64,000 nucleotides of DNA, taken from Scolanthus callimorphus. Lineage: Eukaryota > Cnidaria > Anthozoa > Actiniaria > Edwardsiidae. The first letter of the stretch is position 1; the number at the start of each line of letters is the position of its first letter. The stretch spans positions 20,695,739-20,759,738 of the forward strand of contig CM066923.1 of NCBI GenBank assembly GCA_033964015.1, written 5' to 3'. Shown in pieces: positions 32,601 to 42,187 of the stretch. Made by a program: the position numbers and the translations under genes. The notes under the pieces were generated by a model. It saw only the letters and a list, made by a program, of their open reading frames with translations. It was not told the DNA's origin and searched no databases.

Positions 32601-35600
32601 AAACCTGGCTTCCTCAGTGTTCGGGTGGGCAGTCCGCTAGACCATACAGGTAACAACGACCAAGAGTGGCATGACAATGGGTGGATCCCGCGTGACCCTT
32701 TTGTATTCATGATTTGTATATTCCAGGGCATTCATTATTATTATGCAAATGACTTTGCATAGTGATAGGGGGAGGAAACAGGGCATGCAAAAGAGACATG
32801 GAAGTGGTCAATTTTAAATCAAGTGACATTGTGTTTTAGGCAGTCAAATGTGACTGAGGGTTAGGGATTTTATTTGTTTCATAGAAGCTTTAGCAATATG
32901 GGTGCTCAAAAATGCAAATAGTTTAGCATGAGCATTTGGGAAGTGAAAGCTGACCTTGGGAAGCCTGTGTCCAAGATAAAACTGGCTGGGTTGTAGCTTG
33001 CTCTGAAATATTTCCTTCCGAGTGACAGAAAATGAAGTTAAATAATATTAACAAAATGTTACTGTTTTGTCACCAGACCAAAACTTAAACAGCTTTTGAA
33101 CAATGGAACGATGGTGGTGGTGGATAGATATGCCTTCTCAGGTGTTGCATTTACATCAGCTAAAGCGGTAAGAAACAGACTGGCTCTGGTACTCTTTTAA
33201 GTGCTACTGAACCAAAATGAAAGGGGTGAAAAATTCATTTCAGCAGCATTTTAAGCACCCCCACTGGACAGCGATGCTTTAGGATTTCAGCCAACCACTA
33301 AAAGTCTTGGTACTGGCAATTTGTTTTCAGCACCAGCTGGCAAAGAACATAATTTCCAGGAATATATAAATCATTAAAAAAAAAACACAGGTTTCATTTA
33401 TTACCTGTATAAATTGTAGGCTTGGGAGAGGAGATGGGTTGCTGAGTTGACTAATTACAGGTTGATCAGGTACTTATAGACCCTGCAAGTATGCTGCTTG
33501 TTCCTAAAATATTGGATATTCTCATTATTTTTTGTATTATAAACATTTCCCCTTGCATCTTACTGACAAACAAGAAAAAAAGGCAGCCAACTTTCTTTGT
33601 TTGAGAGGTATCCGGTCATTTTGCACACATTCGCACACAAACTGTATAGGAGGTTTCGCACACTTGAGATGTTTTGCGCATGGCCTAGGACTTTGGTTGT
33701 GTAATATGTTGATTGAATAATTTACAAAAATCTCATTCCCTGATTAGCTGAAGTAATAGCTCAACTTGATTAATTATTTTGCTGTAGGGCTTTGATTTGG
33801 AGTGGTGCAAGAACCCAGATAAAGGCCTTCCCTCCCCTGATGTGGTAATATACCTAGATATATCCATAGAGAAGGCTGCAGGAAGGTCTGAATATGGTGG
33901 TGAGAGATACGAAAATAATGAATTCCAACACAGAGTTGCTAAACGATATAAAGAGTTGCAAGAAGACTCTTGGAAGGTTAGTACACATCGTTGGTAATGG
34001 AGTTACCACAGGAAAAAAACGACTTGTTTGTACTCTGACCTGTGTTTGCTGCCAACTTTTAAAAATATTTAGGTGAGGTACTTTTGATTCTGGTGATAAA
34101 CTTGCAACAGAAGCATACAGAACAATAGAAAATGACCCTTATTAAAATTTTCCTTGCCTTACCCTGTTTTTTTTTTAGGCGAGAAAATCCAGAATTTTGA
34201 ATTTTAGACTGCTAGCACTCACCAAAGTAATGACTGCTAGCAGTCTATCTGCATTTTCTGAACATATCAATTTGACAGGCTTCCAGATTACCAGAAATTT
34301 ACTGGTCAGTAAAACGCCTGGAAAAGCTTGCTGTAGATGAAGACATTTTGCTATGTCTATATTACATTGGGAGCCCTGTCAACAACAAAAACATCAACAC
34401 CCCCTGGTTCCATCACCATACCTGCCAACTCCAAAACTGGGAGATTGTGTTTCAAATACAACAACTGCATGAGAAAATCGCAAGAAGTTTACCCGAGAGA
34501 TATACAGTAAATATATGGAAAGTTTCAAATTTTTCCCAGACAAAACTGGGTAAAAACTGGGAGTCTCCCCTGTAAACTGGGAGTGTTGGCAGGTATGCAA
34601 CACCCTTGTGGGTTTAGTATGGGGGATAAGGGATGGGGTACTACTAGGATATCTGGATGCGCTAGATTTTCATCCCCCTCCTCATTCCCTTTCCCCGCCA
34701 AGCCTACATCATGGGCACGAACATCAAAAAGTAGTTCAAAATTGTGAGAGTGAGTTCTACTCACTCCTCTGTTTTGTGTGTTAACTCGCTCTCTTAGACT
34801 CATACCAATTCACTTTTAGTAAGTTAGGGACCTGGGGATGGGGGATCCCATTATTGGTTGGGTGGGGTGCTCCTCATATCTTTTAGGGGTTAAATATTGT
34901 GGCCTGCTCTATCTTTTAGGGGGTAAACATATAAAAGCCAGGAAATTTTAGGTTCCTTAACGTCCTTAGTAACAACAAATCACAACATAACATTGCGGTG
35001 TTCGGGTCCTCGCTTAACATCCAATACTTTATTACTCTGATACAAAATTCTACATGGCATATGTATCATGGCATAATGTGTTATGAAATAACACTGTTAA
35101 TCTGTCAGCATTAATGTCAACACTTGACTGTTGGAATTAATTTAAGATTAAACTATATTTTTTCAGCGGTCCGGTATCCATCAAATCGTGCGCTCTGATT
35201 GGCTCGCGAGCGGGCCGGAATCCTACGATCCGGACCCGGGTCCGGATGAATCGCGCGCGCTAATTTCTGTGAAGTTTTATGCTGTTTCAGTGAAAGCAAA
35301 AAAATAAATATATTATTTACCGGCTTGGGGTCGGTCCAGATCGTGAAATACCGTGACCTCGGCCTTGAAAATACTGACCTCGACCTCCGGTCTCGGTCAG
35401 TATTTTCAAGACCTCGGTCACGGTATTTCACGATCCGGACCTCCCAGCCGGTAAATAATATTTATGTATGTATACAAAGCATACATACACATACATACAT
35501 ACATATAACTTTATTTTACAACGCTAGCCATTACAATCATGCATCATGCACCGACTGGTTTCAAAATGGGGCGTTACAAATTACGAACATGCAGGTTACA

Positions 35601-38600
35601 TGGGATGAAAACAATACATAGATAAAATTATACAAATACCCCCGGGGGGGACTCCCATATTTTTGGTCGGGGATGATCGTCGTATCTTTTAGGGGTTAAA
35701 ATCACGTTGGTTTGGTCTCTTTTAGGGGTGATCTTGATCTTCAATAAATTTTAGGCAGATTGGTATGTTTTAGGGCCGAAACTGTGTCCAAATTGCTTTT
35801 TCTCATGATGGTGCTTCTAAAAACCGTGTAAGAAAGAGAGATTATTCGACGAGAAGACGATGAATTAGAAACAAACACGGAAATGTCTTCATGGGTATTT
35901 TTCCCCTGTTACCTGTGTCCTTCGCGCCTACTTGGCACATAAGACCTCATCTTTTAGAGTATCTTTTAGGGTAATAATTTTTTGAGCCACGCTATGGCCC
36001 GCCATGTTTGGTATCTTTTTAATGCACCAGTCAATTGTAACCACCACCACCCCAACCTCGGGGGAGGGTGGGGGCAACGTGGGGTATTTATACGTATCGG
36101 TCAGGTTTTGGTCCCGACTACATGGGGGATATTTTTGTCATGGACCCCCCACCCCTGAGTGTGGGGGATTAGTTGGGGGATAGAACCTATTCCCAATACT
36201 CTCTTCGCCTTGGAAATACATCCACCTCAGGAGCGCCCGAATTTTGATAACGCATTTCATCAAGCCTCAGGCCCTGTCCACACTAACGCGTTTTCCAAAG
36301 TATTCGTTTTCAAACTTATACGGGTTCGATGAAAATGATCAGCGTGTGGACGGAAGGCCTAAACGTATCAAAACGTATACGGATTCAAACGAAATCGCGT
36401 TAGAAAATCGCGTGTGGACGGGGTCTCAGAGAAAGTGTAGATGAACGTTCCGTTTTTTATGTATAGTAAACAAATCCTGTAGGTTTTATTTTTCATGCGC
36501 GCAATTGAGCGCCGAAATGACGAACTTATTATTATTCATTTGCGTGAAGCGCAGCCCAAATGACGAATTTCTGTAACGTCGAACTCACGCTTACTCTTCT
36601 TTCGAACATAGTGACTGCCCGCCAGGCCTATCACTGCAGAGCATTTTTGGTTGGAGTTAGTTTTTCCTCGCCAAGATACACTTGTTCTTGTGAACGGTGC
36701 GAAGGTAGTGTCTTCGTTGCACGAGTTGCCAAAGACTATATTAGATGATATTTTTATTACGTATTGAGTGAAGTGAAGTAGAAAAATGCAAATGATAGAG
36801 AATTTGTTGGAATAACTACTTAGAAAATTTCTTATTCAGGTGAAAGGACTCAATATATATTGGCATGGTAGCATCGAATCACTTCAATCCTTGCCCCGCA
36901 GGGTGGGGGAATTTCCAACACATTTCGCCTCAGGGGTGGGGACAAAAATGTAGTATGGCGCAGCTGAAAATCCATGTCCCCACCCTTCCCCGAGGTTGGG
37001 GGGGGGGGGTTGTGGTTACAATTGACTGGTGCATTAGGGGTGAGACTGAAAATTTCCGACGATCATCCCCGACCAAAAAATATGGGAGTCCCCCCCCCCC
37101 CCCCCTGGGACAAATACAGTCAATAAAACCGAGAGCACAGAGAGCACAGACACCATCGAGAGCATCCTGTTTTAGGAAACGCTTGAAAGAGGCCAATGTA
37201 TTGGCCTGCTTAGTCTCTTTACGAAGACTATTCCACAGCATTGCTCCACTATAGCTAAAACTGCGTTTTAGAAAGTTGGTTTTAGGTTTGGAAGTGCTAG
37301 CAAGAACCCACAATGGCGGGAAACTGAACAACAGCCATTAACAACAGCCATTAACAACAGCCATTAGCATCAGAAGCTCATAAGTACTACATGAGCTTCT
37401 GTTAGCATATATTACCATATCAATACACTAAGGTCCAGGCCCTTTCGTCCATAAAGAAAACCATTTCTTTTTTCGTTACCTATTCATTGCATTCATAGTT
37501 CACTACAAGAGAAATTCAATTATCTTTTAGGGTGCCTCATCAAGCATCTTTTTGCCTTTTTATTTTTGCCTTTTTATCTAAATAATTATTATAACCATCA
37601 CTCAAGGCCTCATAGACAGAGCCTGGCATTGCAGCCGTATTGTCGCCAAAGGTGAAAAGATTAAGCGTTTGGCTACCAAAAAGTCAAACTTTGTCGCCAA
37701 ATGGGCAATTCCAGAAAATAAAGGTACCCCCCAACGGGCGGCACTAGTTTTTGACCCCCCATGCAACCAGAATTTCCAAAATAGTTTACCCCCCCGTGCA
37801 TATAGAATTCCGGGTACTGGTTAAACCCCCCTCCCCTTCAGAAATTTCAACTTTTACCCCCCTCCCCTCCGGAATCCAAATAATCACCACCTTGTTTATT
37901 ATTGCGAGAAAAAGTAAAAATTTGCGAGAGGGAAACGTTGCGGAGAAAAAGGCAAAAGTTGCGGGGGTTGTTGAGGGAATTTATTAAATTTGCAAAGTAA
38001 AGAAAACACAAAAAGCGCATAATCTTGTTTCAGAATATTAATACAGAGCATGATAGTTTGATTTTGAAGAAAAAAATACCACCGGCATTCACAACATCCA
38101 CTGAATATGAGCTCTAAATTTTTAGCGTGTTTAACTAGTAGCTAACTGGCTATTTTGTAAGATTTGAATTGTAGGGGCAAAGAATCGGATGATATTATCA
38201 CGGAAAAAGTTGAGACTTTCGCCATTCGATCGTGAAATGGGGGAATAGACATTTCAAATGAAGTGTGGAAGCTATTTACTTGCAACACACATTTTCAAAT
38301 CGCTTTCTAAAACAATATAACCAATAGGAAAACACATTAGAATGAGCTAGACCAAGCTTGGAAAGCCTAGTTGTTACTTTTTGCGGATCTTCGAATATTT
38401 GAGGCTTAGGAAAAACCCATATAGAAACTCTAAAAAGGAGTAAAAGAAAAACATGTTATTCAACATGCATATTACATGTACCATTTTTGAGAAACGTTTA
38501 TTAAACTATACCGTGTTGTTCCGGGATTTCATTAGATATGTTAGGGAAAGTTGCGGCGGGTTTTGGTGAAAGTTGCGCGTCCATGCAAGCTCAACTTATC

Positions 38601-40592
38601 CCGTATCGCCAACATCCTTTATATTAATTTCAATGTGTGATTGTACAAAGTTGAACCTGCTGCGTGATTGAACTAACAGTCGAAATCAGTACAAAATTAT
38701 GGAGATTTTGTCTTAGAGGGGACAAGTATGAATTGGCAAGCATTCTCTATCTATCGAATGGCGGCGAAGACTGTTTTTCCGCGCGTGAAATGACGTTATT
38801 TTCTTTCTGAAAAACGCTATTTTAGCTAAAAAACACGCGAACTCCTTCAGAAGTTGGGCATCTTCAGACCCACCCTTGTGACAAGAAATCCAGCTCCGAA
38901 CCCCCCCCCCCCCCCCCCCCTTGCAATCAGAATTCCGAGCTCTTAAACCCCCCCATGCCTTCGGAATTTCCAAATGCCGCCCGTGGGGGGGGGGGGGGGG
39001 TACCTTTATTTTCTGGAATTGCCCAATGGGGACTTACCTTTCCAGTCTGTAGGGTTTTTGAAAAAAAATTCTAGATTTATTTTATCAGAGCTGGAAATAA
39101 TTTTTCTTACTTGTTGGGACATATGTCCATTAAAACTTTTTCTTTGGTTGTCTTTACTGGAAAATCGTGGCCGAATCTATCTGAAAATCGCGATTTTGAT
39201 CGGACAATGTCCGATGAGCGGCAGTTATTTACAGCTCTGACTTCACTAATCAGGTCTTCTGGAATTACGCGCTTGTGCGGAAACGCGAAATTTGCCTTTT
39301 TCCGCTTATCCGCGTAATACACTAATTTGGAAATCGATCTCGAGAGTTCGCTGAATACTCAAAACAGCTGTAACTCTCCGTTAGTAGAGAGTTAACTGCA
39401 GTCGGGACTGCAGTATCAGGCCCCCGCAGTTCTTAGGCGCCTAGCCAAGCATGTTTACGAGGTACGCCACTGAATTGTTTTCATAGCTCAACTCCCATTT
39501 TGTGCTGTATTATATATTGATCGTATTTCGGCTTCGGCTTCGCGAAGTACGCAAATGTGTATTGGCGTACAGGTAGCTTCACTCCTAGTTCTGACATTCT
39601 TTGCCCGGGGGGGGGGGGGGGGGGGGGTACTCGGATATAAAAATTACGGGGGGATCCGACGTGTTTTTGGGGGGTTATCAGATTTTGGGAGCAGGTATTT
39701 TTTTGGGTATAAAATTTAGGGCTCAGGTATTATTTGGAGCTCCGTCATTTTTATATCCGATTACCCCTCCTGGGATTCTTTGCTTCTTCCAAAGACTCTA
39801 AACGACGTAAAATAAGATTTGAGGGGTTCAGAAATGGGTTATTTTATGAAAGAGTCAGCAGAAGTGTTTGCAGACGTCACTTAGTTCCCGTTAAAGATCG
39901 TGTGCGCTAATTTGAAGTTAACATTTTGTTTGATATATTTTCATTGTCACAGCGGTACGGAGAAGTATTTTATCTTCTAAACAATACGAACATAGCTAAA
40001 TTGCTCCAAAAATATTGTGCAATTGTACCCTCACAAAAGCGAACGGGCAGAGTTTCAGCCTCTGGTCCCCAGGGTAGAGTAATTGACTATTTTCCGCGTA
40101 ATTTTGCACATCTACCAAAAAATTATTACGCAATTCCGCGTAATTTCTCGCGTAATTGACGATTTTGCGCGTATTTTGCCCTAAAATCTCGCGTAATGTC
40201 GGTATTTTTCCGCGTTTTACCAGAAGCCCTGACTAATTGGCAAAAATAATTATTTATTTAGGCGCCAATGGCACGAATGGACGATTCAAGCTATATGGAC
40301 GCGCGCTCTTCTTTATTCAGAAATGCCCTAGCCGTGTCCCACAACTACCAGAATGCAGCGCGCTCTTACTAACAGTTTGTTCGACAAATATCCCACATCT
40401 ACCGACATGCAGCGCGCGCGTGCGTTATAGCTAGAATCGTCCATTGAAAAAAAAGTTTTCTTTCTGCAGGTGCTCGATGCAACAAAAACAATTGAAGACC
40501 TTCATGAGGACATTAAAAGGCTTGTAGATGGAATTTCTGAATCGGTAGGATCTTGTCCATTATCACCGTTGTGGACAACAGATAAACCTTGA
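29550..40592 (+). CDS. DTYMK: Thymidylate kinase (dTMP kinase), five exons
   Basis: Catalyses ATP-dependent phosphorylation of dTMP to dTDP, the step before dTTP in DNA precursor synthesis. Exons: 29550-29685, 31638-31746, 33077-33167, 33788-33976, 40470-40592. Phases 1, 2, 0, 0 match at every join, giving 215 aa; the human enzyme has 212. Visible landmarks are the P-loop Gly15-Cys-Asp-Arg-Ser-Gly-Lys21-Ser, a Phe-Pro-Asp-Arg-Ser at the exon 1/2 join, the catalytic Asp98-Arg-Tyr (DRY) followed by Ala-Phe-Ser-Gly-Val-Ala, and a LID segment at about 142-154 ([11 protein letters not shown]). No frame break. Introns 1 and 4 are filled with transposons. I am confident of the family and of all five exons. 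Confidence 0.92.
29899..30582. mobile_element. MITE, termini ACCTGCCA / TTGGCAGGTATG, in DTYMK intron 1
   Basis: Left GACCTGCCAGCCCC; right GTGAGAGTTGGCAGGTATG. Within it, about 30160-30390 holds several CCCCTAAAAATACC motifs, the reverse complement of the GGTAxxTTTTAGGGG family, and C/G runs. This indicates that one family inserted in another. Confidence 0.55.
31258..31411. mobile_element. MITE with ~48-bp arms in DTYMK intron 1
   Basis: Left GTTTTATGGCGAGAAACGAG; right CTCGTTTCTCGCCGTAAAAC. The arms continue through CGCCATCTTG / CAAGATGGC. No target duplication assigned. Confidence 0.75.
31638..31746 (+). CDS. DTYMK: DTYMK exon 2
   Basis: Acceptor TTTCTCTTTCCAG, donor GT|GTAAGA. Encodes Asp-Arg-Ser-Thr-Ala-Ile-Gly-Gln through Leu-Phe-Ser-Ala-Asn-Arg-Trp-Glu, the dTMP-binding part typical of eukaryotic thymidylate kinase. 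Confidence 0.92.
32021..32200. repeat. Inverted repeat with ~44-bp arms in DTYMK intron 2
   Basis: CTCGGCTTGGGCGTAATGTT (32021) pairs with ACATTATGCCCAAGCTGAGG (ending 32200), and the arms run on through TTTTCCCATTTCAGATCA. Probably a MITE or foldback element. Confidence 0.7.
32201..33076. other. Rest of DTYMK intron 2
   Basis: No coding or repeat structure recognised. Confidence 0.35.
33077..33167 (+). CDS. DTYMK: DTYMK exon 3 (DRY motif)
   Basis: Acceptor TTTTGTCACCAG, donor GCG|GTAAGA. Encodes [14 protein letters not shown]. Enters in phase 2 and ends on a codon boundary. Confidence 0.92.
33168..33787. other. DTYMK intron 3
   Basis: GT-AG intron of 620 bp with nothing further recognised. 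Confidence 0.6.
33788..33976 (+). CDS. DTYMK: DTYMK exon 4 (LID region)
   Basis: Acceptor TTTTGCTGTAG, donor AAG|GTTAGT, 63 whole codons. Encodes Asp-Leu-Glu-Trp-Cys-Lys, the Leu-Pro-Ser-Pro-Asp-Val-Val strand and the LID loop. Confidence 0.92.
34417..34597. mobile_element. MITE, termini CATACCTGCCAAC, in DTYMK intron 4
   Basis: Left CATACCTGCCAACTCC; right GGAGTGTTGGCAGGTATG. Interior repeats of AACTGGGAG. 181 bp. Flanks CATCAC and CAACAC are near-identical but too short to be sure of a duplication. Confidence 0.8.
35311..35460. repeat. Palindromic element (GTGAAATACCGTGA family)
   Basis: TATTATTTACCGGCTTGGGG pairs with AGCCGGTAAATAATA, and GATCGTGAAATACCGTGA with TCACGGTATTTCACGATC. The arms run nearly to the centre at GACCTCCGGTCTCGGTC. 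A second copy with the same blocks is at 52441-52552. Confidence 0.8.
36021..37036. mobile_element. Nested element, termini AATGCACCAGTCAATTG
   Basis: Left AATGCACCAGTCAATTGTAA then CCACCACCACCCCAACCTCG; right CGAGGTTGGGG… and TTACAATTGACTGGTGCATT. It splits a TCTTTTAGGGGTG motif of the host element (left flank TCTTTTT, right flank AGGGGTG), fitting insertion at TA. It contains a further MITE at 36271-36423. Confidence 0.75.
36271..36423. mobile_element. MITE, GCCCTGTCCACAC / GTGTGGACGGGG
   Basis: Left GCCCTGTCCACACTAACGCG; right TCGCGTGTGGACGGGG. Internal AAACGTAT repeats. This type of terminus is common among invertebrate MITEs. Confidence 0.65.
37107..37331 (-). mobile_element. LINE ORF2 C-terminal fragment in DTYMK intron 4
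   Basis: On the minus strand, [14 protein letters not shown]-x-Leu-Trp-Asn-Ser-Leu, then Ser-Phe-Lys-Arg-Phe-Leu-Lys. This is the usual end of non-LTR retrotransposon reverse transcriptase proteins. Truncated at both sides; antisense to DTYMK. Confidence 0.75.
37321..37401. repeat. Short tandem repeat and hairpin
   Basis: AACAACAGCCATT is repeated three times at about 37327-37366, followed by CAGAAGCTCAT (37371-37381) and its perfect complement ATGAGCTTCTG (37391-37401) around a 9-nt loop. Confidence 0.7.
37703..39024. mobile_element. Inverted-repeat element, termini GGGCAATTCCAG
   Basis: Left GGGCAATTCCAGAAAATAAA then GGTACCCCCCAACGGGCGGC; right GCCGCCCG, poly-G, then TACCTTTATTTTCTGGAATT and GCCC. 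Both subterminal zones alternate C runs with GGAATTCC-like blocks. About 1.3 kb, no transposase seen. AAT on each side could be a 3-bp duplication. Confidence 0.75.
39025..39595. other. Unassigned part of DTYMK intron 4
   Basis: No exon or repeat termini recognised. Confidence 0.35.
39604..39774. mobile_element. 171-bp MITE with perfect 8-bp target duplication
   Basis: Left CCCGGGGG… then TACTCGGATATAAAAATTAC; right GTCATTTTTATATCCGATTA then CCCCTCCTGGG. Flanked on both sides by ATTCTTTG (39596-39603 and 39775-39782). An 8-bp duplication is typical of hAT and P-type elements. The left arm has a G run of about 22 nt absent from the right arm. Confidence 0.85.
39783..40469. other. Last part of DTYMK intron 4
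   Basis: Repeated CGCGTAATTT motifs at 40096-40200; otherwise nothing recognised. A pyrimidine-rich acceptor ends at 40469. Confidence 0.4.
40470..40592 (+). CDS. DTYMK: DTYMK exon 5 (C-terminus)
   Basis: Acceptor TTTCTTTCTGCAG, then [15 protein letters not shown], matching the family's C-terminal helix, to TGA at 40590-40592. It is separated from exon 4 by 6493 bp. The match to the expected continuation of exon 4 is what identifies it. Confidence 0.9.
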   Translation: MLDATKTIEDLHEDIKRLVDGISESVGSCPLSPLWTTDKP

Positions 40593-41263
40593 TAAGCTCC
40601 TGCGAGCCGGCTCGCAGGCGAGGACTTTAAATGGTGTAGGGGGTAGTATTATATGCCCAGAAAAGCGTCATCGCGAAACAGACCCAAAATATATTCTGAT
40701 ATGAAATCTCATTCTAGTGCTTGTTTTGTTTGTCCCTACCACTTTATTACCCTCAATCAGAAACATATAAGTGAGTCACTTATATGTTTCTGCCTCAATA
40801 TCAAGAAAGTGCTGTCGTTTTTATGGCAAATCCGCGCGGGTTGCCTGTGGTGTTTAAAACGTGTCAGGCCCCTCTGCGGGGGGTAAAAACAAAATGGCGA
40901 CCAAGAGAATGATGTTTCTCGAGTATCTGCAAGTTTTGGTAAATTTTCCTGCTTTTTTCGCTAAGATATGAGGAAAAGTACTTACAGACCTTCCAAATAA
41001 GGTAAGGGGGAATTTCCTTATAAGGAAGTTTTGCAACGTCGGCAAAACGACAGTTTATGGCGAAATTTTCTTGATATCTGGTTTCCTCCTAACAGTAACA
41101 GAGGAGGAAATCACGGCTCGCAGACGCAGGGTACATTTTTATTTGACTTGAGACTCCTTTTACAGCTTCACATGGCGATAGGACCCCAAAATGGTTTCGA
41201 GATTCTCTGTTTTTATAGATGTAAGGTGTTTGTTTTGCATGCACACTCTTCTGGTGACCAATA
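40593..41263. other. Downstream of DTYMK
   Basis: Apart from the palindrome at 40758-40792, no gene recognised and no clear AATAAA close to the stop codon. Confidence 0.35.
40758..40792. repeat. 35-bp perfect palindrome flanked by a 7-bp direct repeat
   Basis: CAGAAACATATAAGTGA, one G, then TCACTTATATGTTTCTG: 17-bp arms without mismatch. CCTCAAT lies immediately on both sides (40751-40757 and 40793-40799). Located 166 bp after the DTYMK stop. Confidence 0.9.
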
Positions 41264-41411
41264 CAGTAAAAACCGCATATAAGAACCTGGATTTTAAGAA
41301 CCTGTTAGGCTAGAACTATCCATGTGAACCCCTTGTTTCTTTGTATTTTCAAATAAAATCATAACCTGTTTTAGGCAAAAAGTCTAGGTTCTTATACGCA
41401 TGTTTTTACTG
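41264..41411. mobile_element. 148-bp pogo/Tigger-like MITE
   Basis: Left CAGTAAAAACCGCATATAAG then AACCT; right AGGTTCTTATACGCATGT then TTTTACTG. Flanked by TA on both sides. CAGT ends with a TA duplication are typical of the pogo branch of Tc1/mariner. Confidence 0.75.
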
Positions 41412-41921
41412 TATCGAAATTTTGACCAAAATTGAAAGATATGTTTTTGAGACGTGATTGACTTTGATCGGCAAAAAATCAAGTGTTTCCGAACAACTTT
41501 ACGAAACGTAAATGTTACTCGTTCAAACTTACATATTTTATTCAAGCAACAGAAAGAGAAATTATAGAACAGAACGCTAAAAAAAGAGAGGAAACTTATA
41601 GTGACAATACAGTTCCCCAATAGGAGTCTTCACACCAAATTAAATCGGATTCTTGCTTTAGGCATTGATTTCTCGCCATATTTCTGGTAATTCTCCCGTT
41701 TGGAGCATTCGAAGCCAACATGCTAAATAAGTGCAACCTAAATCACATTTTGGACAAGACTAGCTCATATTGTGGGCTGGCGGCACATTCCGAGGGACTC
41801 CAACATGGTGGCGCCATTTACTGTAAACAGTTTTCACATTCGTTCGCTTATATCTCGCTTGCAATATAAGATACCAGCCTATATTTGCCAAAGCAATTGA
41901 AGATAAAGTTCTCATTCAGAA

Positions 41922-42187
41922 TATATACCGTTTCCGGGATACGTTGTCACCCAAAAAACCTATAAGCTTGGTGCGCTACGGAGTATGGGTAAAGATTTAT
42001 TTAAATTTCTGTAAAATATTAGAAACAAACATGCTTGGAAATGTGCTGAAATTTAATCATTTCACCTGTGGTTGCGATAACTGTCTGAATTCAGATCAAA
42101 CAGTAGCAGTTTAAATGACCCCATCATCCTTTGCGCTTCAAGCTTATAGGCTTTTTGGGTGACAACGTTTCCCGGAAACGGTATATG
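41922..42187. mobile_element. MITE, termini TATATACCGTTTCCGGG, copy 1
   Basis: Left TATATACCGTTTCCGGGATA; right GTTTCCCGGAAACGGTATAT. The interior GCTTGGTGCGCTACGGAGTA and TTCAAGCTTATAGG blocks match copy 2 at 43444-43710, which lies in the opposite orientation. Confidence 0.8.

Larger units (their letters stand above)
35641..37103. mobile_element. TTTTAGGGGT-family element, enlarged by insertion
   Basis: Left GGGGGGACTCCCATATTTTT then GGTCGGGGATGATCGTCG. Right has CGACGATCATCCCCGACC then AAAAAATATGGGAGTCC and poly-C, an exact mirror. TCTTTTAGGGGT motifs follow the left end. A second element (36021-37036) sits inside it, so the original unit would be about 450 bp. Confidence 0.75.

Noticed and set aside
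34850..34930. A complete TTTTAGGGGT-family element
   Set aside because: Only one end and two internal motifs are present, with no matching opposite terminus nearby.
37751..39801. Open frames rich in Pro or Gly in DTYMK intron 4
   Set aside because: They are products of poly-C and poly-G runs inside the inverted-repeat elements.
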